A stretch of DNA of 6,409 nucleotides from Treponema sp. (GCA_031254795.1 JAIRTS010000051.1:1-6409); one strand, 5' to 3'. Numbered from the stretch's first letter, positions 1-6,381 are shown. Program-made: numbers and translations. Notes: generated by a model not told the origin, from the sequence alone.

Positions 1-1
1 C

Positions 2-1216
2 TTAAAAATACTCTGTAATATGCTGGGGGCGGAGCGTCCACACTTTATGGAGCGTTTCCAGATTGCCGAGCGCTTCGATTCCGGTTTGTTTTGACAAGAG
101 GGCGTTTTCCAGCGTACGGTAGCCTACAACCAGTTGGCTCAACGCGGCGACGGTACACTTCATGTCCGCGTCTTTTCGCGTAACCGAGACGCGGCTGCCT
201 TCGGGCGCGTATTCGACCAGAAAGCGGCGTTGATTGGCGCCAATATGCGGATCCACGACCTCAACCACGAACTGCCCCTCGCCCGCAGGCCGGCGCATAC
301 GTTCAAGCGCCGCCGGCACATTGATGAGGCGCGTCATGTCGCGGGGAATGATATGTTGCTCAACCGCCCACATGTCGGAAATAAAGTCAAACGGATCGAT
401 GAAAGAGGGCATAGCCCACGCAAAAGCGTCGTATTGGGAACTCACGTTGCGCGCGAGCCCCAACGCGCCGTACAAGCCTTCCTGGTCGACAAAGGCAAGC
501 TCTTTTACATCCATACGATCTCCATCTCCGCCCTTTTCATCCTGATACTTGATGTAGGATTTCGGCTCGCCTTCATCGTTGTACCATAGGTAGAGAAAGA
601 CACCCGTTGCATACGGATCGCTGTTGATGAACGCCCGCCACGCGCGGTTGTCCGCCCAATAATCGCGGCAAATGCCGTGGTTCAGATTTGCGATGTAGGC
701 GCGGTGAACCGCGTTGAGATCAGAGGAGTCGTCTCCGGGGAAAATTTGTACAAATTGTCCGCGAGGTTTCAGATGGGCGAATTCTTGAGTGGGAATGCTG
801 ATCTTGTTGCGGACGCAGGCGAGTTCATAGCCAAACTGCCGGTAAAAGGCGTGGGAAAAAGGCGTGAGACTGGAAAAAACAACGCCGTTTTCATAGGCTT
901 CCGGCAACAGCTTCTCAAATAGCAATCTGACGCAACCCTTGCTTCGGGCTTCCGGCAGGACTCCGACTCCGCCGATGCCGGACATCTTCACGTTCTGGTG
1001 GTCAAACCGCATGAGAAATTGGATTTCAACCATGCAGCCTTTGATCGCGCCGTTTTCAACACACGCCCACGTCCATTCCGGCGGATTTTCCAGCGCGTCT
1101 TTTGCGTCTCTCGCCTCGTCCTGTTCGCCGTACTGCTCGCGTCCATTAAAAGCAATCGTCCAGATTTTACGGCATTGAACCATTTCATCCGCCGTGACGC
1201 GGCGTATTTCCATCAT
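2..1216 (-). CDS. Eis-like GNAT N-acetyltransferase with C-terminal SCP2-like domain
   Basis: A complete 404-residue protein resembling the Eis family, cytosolic acetyl-CoA-dependent N-acetyltransferases known in mycobacteria for acetylating aminoglycosides and other amines. The N-terminal GNAT domain (about residues 1-135) shows the acetyl-CoA loop VGVLPEARSKG at 84-94, followed by the Eis-type motif SHAFYRQFGYE at 121-131. Y125 is the likely equivalent of the general acid Tyr126 of M. tuberculosis Eis. A second, degenerate GNAT-like region fills the middle, and the last 110 or so residues look like the SCP2/sterol-carrier-like domain. The chain ends in phenylalanine (F404), matching the C-terminal Phe whose carboxylate is the catalytic base in mycobacterial Eis. 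Length matches the family (about 400). Two consecutive ATG codons open the gene. The purine-rich AAGGGAGGGG (1220-1229, minus strand) lies 3 bases before the first and 6 before the second, so M2 could be the real start. It is transcribed divergently from glyA. The family call is firm; the natural substrate is unknown. Confidence 0.85.
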   Translation of the reverse strand: MMEIRRVTADEMVQCRKIWTIAFNGREQYGEQDEARDAKDALENPPEWTWACVENGAIKGCMVEIQFLMRFDHQNVKMSGIGGVGVLPEARSKGCVRLLFEKLLPEAYENGVVFSSLTPFSHAFYRQFGYELACVRNKISIPTQEFAHLKPRGQFVQIFPGDDSSDLNAVHRAYIANLNHGICRDYWADNRAWRAFINSDPYATGVFLYLWYNDEGEPKSYIKYQDEKGGDGDRMDVKELAFVDQEGLYGALGLARNVSSQYDAFAWAMPSFIDPFDFISDMWAVEQHIIPRDMTRLINVPAALERMRRPAGEGQFVVEVVDPHIGANQRRFLVEYAPEGSRVSVTRKDADMKCTVAALSQLVVGYRTLENALLSKQTGIEALGNLETLHKVWTLRPQHITEYF

Positions 1217-1329
1217 AAACCCCTCCCTTCCCTCGAAACAAGTTAAAGCGGGCGCGTTTTCAAACCGGCGCCGCAGTCTACTCTACTGTATTTTACAAAT
1301 AAATGAAAGCGGCGAAAACGCGTCCATTT

Positions 1330-1394
1330 GAGGCTGTTCCAAAACTAGCCCGAACACCAGTTCGCAAACGCGACTCTCGTTTTGGAACAGCCTC
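1330..1394. mobile_element. 65-bp MITE-like element with 16-bp terminal inverted repeats
   Basis: The left arm GAGGCTGTTCCAAAAC (1330-1345) and the right arm GTTTTGGAACAGCCTC (1379-1394) are perfect reverse complements, 16 of 16. The same four bases, ATTT, lie immediately outside each arm (1326-1329 and 1395-1398), as expected for a 4-bp target-site duplication. The 33-base core (1346-1378) encodes nothing and contains two short overlapping hairpins that exclude each other, CGAAC/GTTCG (1351-1364) and TCGC/GCGA (1362-1373). Terminal repeats plus a target duplication with no transposase fit a miniature inverted-repeat element mobilised in trans by an IS transposase; the IS family is not identified. 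Alternatives are a palindromic regulatory site or an RNA hairpin. No T-tract follows on either strand, so it is not a standard terminator. Only one copy is present in the window. Confidence 0.6.
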
Positions 1395-1424
1395 ATTTAC
1401 AAAACATCCGTACGTTATCCCCTC

Positions 1425-1453
1425 TTGTTGCAAACACGCAAAAAAGCTATTAT
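1425..1453 (+). promoter_or_regulatory. Candidate sigma70-type promoter for glyA
   Basis: TTGTTG (1425-1430) and TATTAT (1448-1453) are separated by exactly 17 bases and resemble -35 and -10 hexamers. Transcription would begin near 1460, giving a leader of only about 12 bases that starts at the ribosome binding site. This very short leader makes the call tentative; the true promoter could lie further upstream. Confidence 0.35.
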
Positions 1454-1458
1454 CTTCT

Positions 1459-1464
1459 AAGGAG
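1459..1464 (+). promoter_or_regulatory. Ribosome binding site that sets the glyA start
   Basis: AAGGAG sits 7 bases before the ATG at 1472, the ideal distance. The same frame stays open upstream to an ATG at 1382, but that codon lies inside the inverted-repeat element and has no Shine-Dalgarno sequence. A second ATG at 1468 is in another frame. The site therefore fixes the start at 1472. Confidence 0.85.
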
Positions 1465-1471
1465 AACATGG

Positions 1472-2983
1472 ATGAACAACAACCCCATCGTGGACTATTT
1501 GTCGGCGTCTTCTCCAGACGCCGTTAACACCGCTTTTTTGGCGTACCTTTGCAATTTGTGGGAAATCGCCAAAGTCGCTCCGGAAATCGCGGCTTCTATT
1601 GTCAAAGAACTGGAAAATCAGCGCAAGCGCATCAAACTCATCGCAAGCGAAAACTACTGCTCAATGTCTGTACAGCTTGCAATGGGGAATCTGCTCACCG
1701 ACAAATACGCCGAAGGCGTGCCGCGTCACCGCTTCTATGCGGGCAATGAAAATGTAGACGCAATTGAGGCGCTTGCGGCTGAGGAAGCCCGCGCGCTCTT
1801 TGGCGCCGAATACGCCAACGCGCAGCCTCACTGCGGCGCGGACGCCAATCTGCTCGCATACTGGGCCATACTTTCCACACGGGTGGAGGCGCCGTTGCTG
1901 GAGCGATTCGCCGTCAAAGACCTTTACAAGCTCACGGACGCTCAATGGAAGGAGGCGCGGGAGGCGCTCGGCAACCAGAAACTTCTGGGGCTGGATTACT
2001 ATTCCGGCGGACACCTTACCCACGGGTACCGGCATAACGTCTCCGGACGCATGTTCGACGTGCATAGCTACACGGTTTCCAAAGAAACGGGACTGCTTGA
2101 CTATGACGCCATTGAAAAACAGGCGCTTGAGATAAAGCCTTTTATCCTTTTGGCCGGGTATTCAGCGTATCCCCGAAAAATCAACTTCCGCCGTATGCGG
2201 GAAATCGCGGACAAGGCGGGAGCCGTCTTCATGGTCGATATGGCGCACTTCGCAGGACTCGTGGCCGGGAAAGTTTTTACCGGCGACTACGATCCCGTTC
2301 CCCACGCCCATGTCGTCACCACCACGACCCATAAGACCCTTCGCGGACCGCGAGCGGGGCTGGCGCTTTCCACCAAAGAATTCGCCGGCGCCCTGGACAA
2401 GGGTTGCCCCCTCACGATGGGCGGGCCTCTTCCCCATGTCATAGCGGCGAAAGCGGTCGCGTTCCGCGAGGCGAGGCGCCCGGAATTCCGCGTGTATGCG
2501 GCGCGTGTCGTTGAAAACGCGCAGGCGCTCGCCGAAGCGTGCGTCAAAAACGGACTTGACGTACTTACAGGCGGCACGGACAACCACCTCTTTCTTGTGA
2601 ATGTCCGCAGCCTCGGCATTACAGGCAGGCAGGCGGAAAGCGCGCTCCACGAGTGCGGCGTCACCGTGAACCGGAACAGCCTTCCCTTCGATCCCAACGG
2701 CACGTGGTACACATCGGGTCTGCGCATCGGCGCGGCGGCCGTTACAACCCTGGGCATGGGCGCGGCGGAAATGGAGGAGATAGGCGGCGTCATCGCGCAG
2801 ACCCTGAAGGGCGTCTCGCCGGCGCCTGACGCCAAAGACCCGGCGAAAAAAAGCAGGGCGAAATACATTATAGCGGAAAAAGACAAGTCTCAAGCGGCTT
2901 TGCGGGTTAAAAAACTGCTTGACAGGCATCCGGTTTACCCTGAATTAGACCTAAATTTTCTGCGACAGGCATTTACAAAATAA
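1472..2983 (+). CDS. glyA: Serine hydroxymethyltransferase, long spirochaete/chlamydial-type form
   Basis: A 503-residue PLP enzyme that interconverts serine plus tetrahydrofolate with glycine plus 5,10-methylene-tetrahydrofolate, the main cytosolic source of one-carbon units. Visible active-site elements are LIASENY with E60 (E. coli Glu57), H181 in GGHLTHG (His126, stacks on PLP), D256 and H259 in VDMAHFAG (Asp200, His203), the Schiff-base lysine K288 in TTTTHKTLRGPRAG (Lys229), and R418 in SGLRIG (substrate carboxylate, Arg363). All are intact, so the enzyme should be active. It is about 85 residues longer than the usual 415-420. The excess is an N-terminal extension, an insert of roughly 30 residues at about 135-172 between the NAQPHCGADAN segment and the LDYYSGGHLTHG segment, and a longer C-terminal tail. 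As remembered, Treponema and Chlamydia enzymes share this architecture. The next gene lies 102 bases downstream with no clear terminator between, so partial read-through into it is possible. Confidence 0.96.
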   Translation: MNNNPIVDYLSASSPDAVNTAFLAYLCNLWEIAKVAPEIAASIVKELENQRKRIKLIASENYCSMSVQLAMGNLLTDKYAEGVPRHRFYAGNENVDAIEALAAEEARALFGAEYANAQPHCGADANLLAYWAILSTRVEAPLLERFAVKDLYKLTDAQWKEAREALGNQKLLGLDYYSGGHLTHGYRHNVSGRMFDVHSYTVSKETGLLDYDAIEKQALEIKPFILLAGYSAYPRKINFRRMREIADKAGAVFMVDMAHFAGLVAGKVFTGDYDPVPHAHVVTTTTHKTLRGPRAGLALSTKEFAGALDKGCPLTMGGPLPHVIAAKAVAFREARRPEFRVYAARVVENAQALAEACVKNGLDVLTGGTDNHLFLVNVRSLGITGRQAESALHECGVTVNRNSLPFDPNGTWYTSGLRIGAAAVTTLGMGAAEMEEIGGVIAQTLKGVSPAPDAKDPAKKSRAKYIIAEKDKSQAALRVKKLLDRHPVYPELDLNFLRQAFTK

Positions 2984-2987
2984 CGTT

Positions 2988-3015
2988 TTGTTGATATACT
3001 AATGAACACTATATT
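2988..3015 (+). promoter_or_regulatory. Possible promoter for the chemoreceptor-pth operon
   Basis: TTGTTG (2988-2993) and TATATT (3010-3015) are 16 bases apart and resemble sigma70 hexamers, giving a leader of about 65 bases before the ATG at 3086. The gap from 2984 to 3085 is AT-rich with a T/G-only run around 3028-3046, and contains no obvious terminator hairpin. I see no convincing plus-strand flagellar sigma28 element (TAAA-N15-GCCGATAA), which would be the alternative expected for a receptor gene. Confidence 0.3.
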
Positions 3016-3085
3016 TCTTATCGCAGGTTGGCGTTTGTGTGTGTTTATAGTTTAGACTTTATTATATATTATTAAGGAGCATTAT

Positions 3086-5287
3086 ATGCGGTTAAGAGCG
3101 AAGTTGACCTTAATTGTTGGTTCGTTGGTGGCTGTTTTTGTGGCAGGGACTGCGACTGTGTTGTTGTTGCAAGCGCGAGCCATGCAAACAACGGCCGCCA
3201 TGCAAAACATGGAAAATCTTACCGGCAGGTACGCCGGGCAAGTACAGTCACGATACGCCAATTTTTTGAGCATGTCAAAAGCTGTGTCAAATATCATGGA
3301 TTCGTACCAAGGCATTCCGGTTGAAGATCGGAGGATACGCTATGATACGGTGTTGCAGGGCATCATGGAATCAAATCCCCAGTTTATGGGGATGTTCTGC
3401 ATCTGGAAGGCGAATGTACTTGAAGGCGATGACGCGGCCTATGCCGCCGAGACGCGCGGAGCCGATTCAAGCGGACGGTACATGCCGTGGTTTACGCGGA
3501 GCTCGGGAACCATTGAAGTGCGCCTCCTCTCAGACTACGAACTGTACGCTGACATAGCGGCCAATATGGACAATAGAGATCCTGTTATAAGCAACCCTTA
3601 TTACTCCCCCACAGCACAGGGGCAGGAACTAACCGTCAGGATTTGCTATCCTATCATTGCAAACGGCGCGACGGTGGGCAGAGTCGGCATAATGATTGAT
3701 GTAAGTGCCACTCAATCTGTTATAGAAGGCATAAAGCCCTACGGCGAAGGCGGAAGGGCGATCCTTTATGCACACGACGGAAGCATAGTGGCGCACTACG
3801 ACGCCTCTATGCGCGGGAAAAAAATAACCGACTCCCAATCGGCGAGCATACTAGGCGAGTACGCTCTTAATGCGGCTCTGGAAGCGCTGAACACTGGGAA
3901 CCCGTCTTTCGGAGCGGGGAACGGACGCCTCTTTCAGATGTACCCGTTTTATGTCGGAGACAGCGCTATTGGATCGGTGGCGGCTCCGTGGATGTTGCTT
4001 GCCTCAGTGCCGCAACATAGCGTGTTCGCCGCAGTTGACGCTTTAACAAGGATAGCGCTTATAATCACTATCGTCGCGATTATTATAGCGGTGGGAGTTG
4101 TTTTCTTTGTAATGGAAACGTCCATAACCAAACGGATCAATACGGTGGCCGGCGCCATGAAAGACATTTCTGAAGGCGAGGGAGACCTTACGCGGCGGCT
4201 TGTGATACACAAGGACGATGAGATCGGCGCTTTGGGGAGGTACATCAACAGTACGCTGGAAAAGATACGGCTCTTGGTGGTCGCGGTAAAACAACAGTCA
4301 ATAGCCCTGTTCGATATAGGCAACGAGCTTTCCGCCAACATGACCGAAACAGCCGCCGCCATCAACGAGATCACCGCGAACATTCAGAGCATCAAAGGGC
4401 GGGTCATCAACCAGTCGGCTTCCGTAACGGAAACGAACGCCACGATGGAACAGATCACGGTGAACATTGGCAAACTCGATACACATATCGACAAACAGAC
4501 ATCCAGCGTTTCCCAATGCTCCTCCGCAATCGAAGAGATGCTTGCAAACATTCAATCCGTCGCCCGCACATTGATGCAAAACGCGGAAAACGTCAACAAT
4601 CTGGCGAACGCTTCCGAAGTGGGGCGTTCCGGTTTGCAGGAAGTTTCGTCAGATATTCAGGAAATATCCCGCGAATCCGAGGGGCTGCTTGAGATAAACG
4701 CGGTCATGGAGAATATAGCGAGCCAGACGAACCTCCTCTCAATGAACGCGGCCATTGAAGCTGCCCACGCCGGCGAGGCGGGCAAAGGTTTTGCCGTTGT
4801 CGCTGATGAAATCCGCAAACTCGCGGAATCTTCAAGCGAACAGTCAAAGACCATCGGCAATGTTTTGAAGAAGATAAAGAATTCCATAGACAAGATAACG
4901 AAGTCCACGGATTCGGTGTTGAACAAGTTTGAGGCCATTGACGCTGGTGTCAGGACCGTCTCAGATCAGGAAGAAAATATTCGCAACGCTATGGAAGAGC
5001 AGAATCAGGGAAGCCAGCAAATACTCGAAGCGATAAGCTATCTGAACGAAGTGACCCAGCAGGTGAAGAGCGGATCCGAAGAGATGCTCGAAGGCAGTCA
5101 GCAAGTGATTTCCGAGGGGAGGAACCTTGAGATGGTAACGACGGAGATCACCAATGGGATGAACGAGATGGCGTCCGGCGCGGATCAGATCAACGCCGCG
5201 GTGAATCAGGTGAGCGAAATTAGCGGACACAACAAGGATGCCATTGATGTATTGGTGAAGGAAGTGTCGAAATTTAAGATAGAATGA
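3086..5287 (+). CDS. Methyl-accepting chemotaxis protein, Cache-like sensor/HAMP/signalling domain
   Basis: A 733-residue inner-membrane chemoreceptor passing periplasmic ligand signals through CheW to CheA. Order: short basic N-terminus, TM1 at about 7-28, a periplasmic sensor of about 290 residues, TM2 at about 323-343, HAMP at about 344-398 (with DEIG at 378-381), then the long helical signalling domain. The sensor carries GRYMPWFTR, NPYYS and a VGRVGIMIDV strand, consistent with a double Cache (dCache_1) fold; I do not see the full Y-R-W-Y amino-acid-binding signature, so the ligand is open. The hairpin tip runs from about 541 to 583 with E558 and R577 at the usual CheW/CheA contact region, and reads LLSMNAAIEAAHAGEAGKG (550-568), the treponemal variant. 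E483/E484 in SSAIEEMLAN resemble a methylation pair. The chain ends in KFKIE with no NWETF-type CheR/CheB tether. AAGGAG (3074-3079) lies 6 bases before the start. The stop overlaps pth. Confidence 0.95.
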   Translation: MRLRAKLTLIVGSLVAVFVAGTATVLLLQARAMQTTAAMQNMENLTGRYAGQVQSRYANFLSMSKAVSNIMDSYQGIPVEDRRIRYDTVLQGIMESNPQFMGMFCIWKANVLEGDDAAYAAETRGADSSGRYMPWFTRSSGTIEVRLLSDYELYADIAANMDNRDPVISNPYYSPTAQGQELTVRICYPIIANGATVGRVGIMIDVSATQSVIEGIKPYGEGGRAILYAHDGSIVAHYDASMRGKKITDSQSASILGEYALNAALEALNTGNPSFGAGNGRLFQMYPFYVGDSAIGSVAAPWMLLASVPQHSVFAAVDALTRIALIITIVAIIIAVGVVFFVMETSITKRINTVAGAMKDISEGEGDLTRRLVIHKDDEIGALGRYINSTLEKIRLLVVAVKQQSIALFDIGNELSANMTETAAAINEITANIQSIKGRVINQSASVTETNATMEQITVNIGKLDTHIDKQTSSVSQCSSAIEEMLANIQSVARTLMQNAENVNNLANASEVGRSGLQEVSSDIQEISRESEGLLEINAVMENIASQTNLLSMNAAIEAAHAGEAGKGFAVVADEIRKLAESSSEQSKTIGNVLKKIKNSIDKITKSTDSVLNKFEAIDAGVRTVSDQEENIRNAMEEQNQGSQQILEAISYLNEVTQQVKSGSEEMLEGSQQVISEGRNLEMVTTEITNGMNEMASGADQINAAVNQVSEISGHNKDAIDVLVKEVSKFKIE

Positions 5288-5877
5288 TCGAACTTGTCGC
5301 CTTTTTTGGCAATCCGGGCGCGGAATACGCCCTGAATAGGCATAATGCGGGCAGGCTTCTTGCGGAGAAGTCAACCCGCTTGTCATTTGTTTCTTGGCAA
5401 AAGAAATTCAAAGGCATCTACGCGACCGTTGACGGCGCGATCTTCGGCGGTGCTTCAAAAAAAGTCCATTTTCTAAAGCCGGAAACCTTTATGAATCTTT
5501 CGGGAGACGCCGTGTCTAGCGCGGCGTTTTTTTTTAAGCTGCCGGTGGAAAACATCCTGATAGTCCACGACGAGATTGACCTCGCCCTGGGAGAGGTGAG
5601 CCTCAAATTTTCGGGCGGCCTCAATGGGCATAACGGACTTCGCTCCATGAGAGCCGCCTTCAATTCGGTGGATTTCTGGCGGTTGCGAATCGGCATAGGC
5701 CGCCCGGTGGATGGCGATGTTCGCAAATGGGCGCTTTCCGACTTTACGGCGGACGAAATGCCCGCCTTGGAAGCGGCTCTCGCGGCCGCTGAGGACGCTC
5801 TGACGCGGACGCTGGTTGAAGGAGCGGAGAAACTGTTGCCCGAATGGAAAAAGAAAAAGGCGTACGCGGTTCAATAA
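5284..5877 (+). CDS. pth: Peptidyl-tRNA hydrolase
   Basis: A 197-residue cytosolic enzyme that hydrolyses the ester bond of peptidyl-tRNAs released from stalled ribosomes, returning free tRNA; normally essential in bacteria. Length fits the family (E. coli 194). The signature residues are present: N10 in GNPGAEY, Y15, the catalytic H20 in RHNAG, N71 in FMNLSG, D96 in HDEID (E. coli Asp93) and N117 in GHNG (Asn114). Small departures are FFGNPG where GLGNPG is usual, and HDEID for HDDLD. The start codon overlaps the receptor stop as ATGA. No good Shine-Dalgarno lies at the right distance (AAGGAAG at 5258-5264 is about 19 bases away), so initiation probably depends on ribosomes finishing the receptor. 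A run of nine T at 5527-5535 encodes F82-F84 and is a possible slippage point. The neighbours usual for pth elsewhere, such as the L25/Ctc gene, are absent. Confidence 0.96.
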   Translation: MIELVAFFGNPGAEYALNRHNAGRLLAEKSTRLSFVSWQKKFKGIYATVDGAIFGGASKKVHFLKPETFMNLSGDAVSSAAFFFKLPVENILIVHDEIDLALGEVSLKFSGGLNGHNGLRSMRAAFNSVDFWRLRIGIGRPVDGDVRKWALSDFTADEMPALEAALAAAEDALTRTLVEGAEKLLPEWKKKKAYAVQ

Positions 5878-5882
5878 GATTA

Positions 5883-5907
5883 GGCGAATCTCTTTGAGAG
5901 ACACGCC
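5883..5907 (+). other. Imperfect hairpin just after pth
   Basis: GGCG-aa-TCTCT-ttg-AGAGA-ca-CGCC folds into a two-part stem with a 2x2 internal loop and a 3-base loop, starting 6 bases after the pth stop. No T-tract follows, so it is not a classic intrinsic terminator. It could be a weak terminator, an mRNA 3'-end protector, or chance. Confidence 0.35.
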
Positions 5908-5917
5908 AGATGAAATC

Positions 5918-5960
5918 CTGTCGCGCGAATTGATATTTTTATAAAAATGGATTAAGAATA
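5918..5960 (+). promoter_or_regulatory. Possible promoter region and AT palindrome upstream of the NTF2-like gene
   Basis: ATTTTTATAAAAAT (5935-5948) is a perfect 14-bp palindrome containing TATAAA (5940-5945), a good -10 hexamer about 30 bases before the start codon. The -35 at suitable spacing is poor (CTGTCG, 5918-5923). An alternative is TTGATA (5930-5935) with a weak TAAGAA (5953-5958) 17 bases on. The palindrome could be an operator, but AT-rich sequence produces such symmetry easily. Confidence 0.3.
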
Positions 5961-5976
5961 TGCGGAGGACAAGAAA

Positions 5977-6381
5977 ATGGATGGATTTGAAGAAGTGGAT
6001 ATAAGAAAGGAGATAGTCAAACAATATTTTAATTCATGGATAGAAAAAGATATAAATATTAGTGAGAGATATTTTTCTCAAGACATCAAATATATGGAAT
6101 GTTACGGTCCTGAATATAATGGAAAAGAGCAAGTTATACGATGGTTTAATGACTGGCAAAAAGAAAATAATGTCTTGCAATGGAATGTAAAACAATTCTT
6201 TAATCAAAACAGCGTCGTAATAGTGGAATGGTTCTTTGAATATGAGGCGGGAATACATAAACATTCTTTTGATGGGGTTTCAATTATCGAATTTGATGAA
6301 AACAATGAAATAATAATGGTTAAGGAATTTCAATCAAAATCAGAGCGTTATTTTCCATACAATGGAACTTCCGCGCCCTGA
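5977..6381 (+). CDS. NTF2/SnoaL-like small protein of unknown function, AT-rich
   Basis: A 134-residue protein that looks like a cone-shaped NTF2-like (SnoaL-type) alpha+beta barrel. The N-terminal helix region is VKQYFNSWIEKD (14-25), followed by ECYGPEYNGKEQVIRWFNDW (41-60), then strands around 68-75 and 80-90, and FDGVSIIEFDENNEI (98-112) with a final strand ending KEFQSKSERYFPY. I remember similar proteins from Clostridia and other Firmicutes, annotated only as nuclear transport factor 2 family; members of this fold range from isomerases to binding proteins, so no reaction is assigned. No signal peptide or membrane segment is seen, so it is probably cytosolic. GGAGGA (5964-5969) lies 7 bases before the ATG, so it should be well translated. 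The GC content of 6001-6360 is about 29% by hand count (105/360), against 67% for a sample of glyA (2461-2520). This and A/T-ending codons suggest recent acquisition. The last six residues (NGTSAP) run into GC-rich DNA and may not be ancestral. Confidence 0.8.
   Translation: MDGFEEVDIRKEIVKQYFNSWIEKDINISERYFSQDIKYMECYGPEYNGKEQVIRWFNDWQKENNVLQWNVKQFFNQNSVVIVEWFFEYEAGIHKHSFDGVSIIEFDENNEIIMVKEFQSKSERYFPYNGTSAP

Larger units (their letters stand above)
1217..1471. other. Divergent intergenic region between the Eis-like gene and glyA
   Basis: This 255-base stretch separates two divergent genes and has no credible coding content. It holds the ribosome binding site of the Eis-like gene at its left end, the inverted-repeat element at 1330-1394, and the glyA promoter and ribosome binding site at its right end. 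For the minus-strand gene the only passable -10 hexamer I see is TAAAAT at 1290-1295 (minus strand), about 70 bases before the start codon, but no matching -35 lies at normal spacing, so I do not call a promoter there. Confidence 0.6.

Noticed and set aside
134..589. Open frame of 151 codons on the plus strand opposite the Eis-like gene
   Set aside because: It is antisense to a complete conserved gene, has a low-complexity basic translation, and matches no family I recognise.
1382..1471. Upstream in-frame ATG that would lengthen GlyA by 30 residues
   Set aside because: It lies inside the right arm of the repeat element with no Shine-Dalgarno, while the ATG at 1472 has AAGGAG at ideal spacing.
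1303..1527. Small open frame of 74 codons spanning the inverted-repeat element and running into glyA
   Set aside because: It overlaps the glyA start in another frame, has no ribosome binding site, and encodes both arms of the repeat; not a real gene.
2162..2929. Long open frame of 255 codons antisense to glyA, with a second one of 199 codons overlapping it in another frame
   Set aside because: Both lie wholly opposite a strongly conserved enzyme. The translations are rich in Arg, Ala and Pro with no recognisable domain, as expected from GC-rich codon shadows.
3015..3056. Minus-strand TGCGATAA with an upstream TAAA, resembling a flagellar sigma28 promoter near the chemoreceptor
   Set aside because: It faces away from the receptor gene, the spacer is 18 rather than 15 bases, and the -10 is imperfect.
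3949..4579. Minus-strand open frames opposite the chemoreceptor
   Set aside because: These are shadows of the coiled-coil coding sequence with no family match or credible ribosome binding site.
5878..5976. Rho-independent terminator between pth and the NTF2-like gene
   Set aside because: The hairpin at 5883-5907 has a broken stem and no T-tract, so a terminator is not supported; I list it only as a hairpin.
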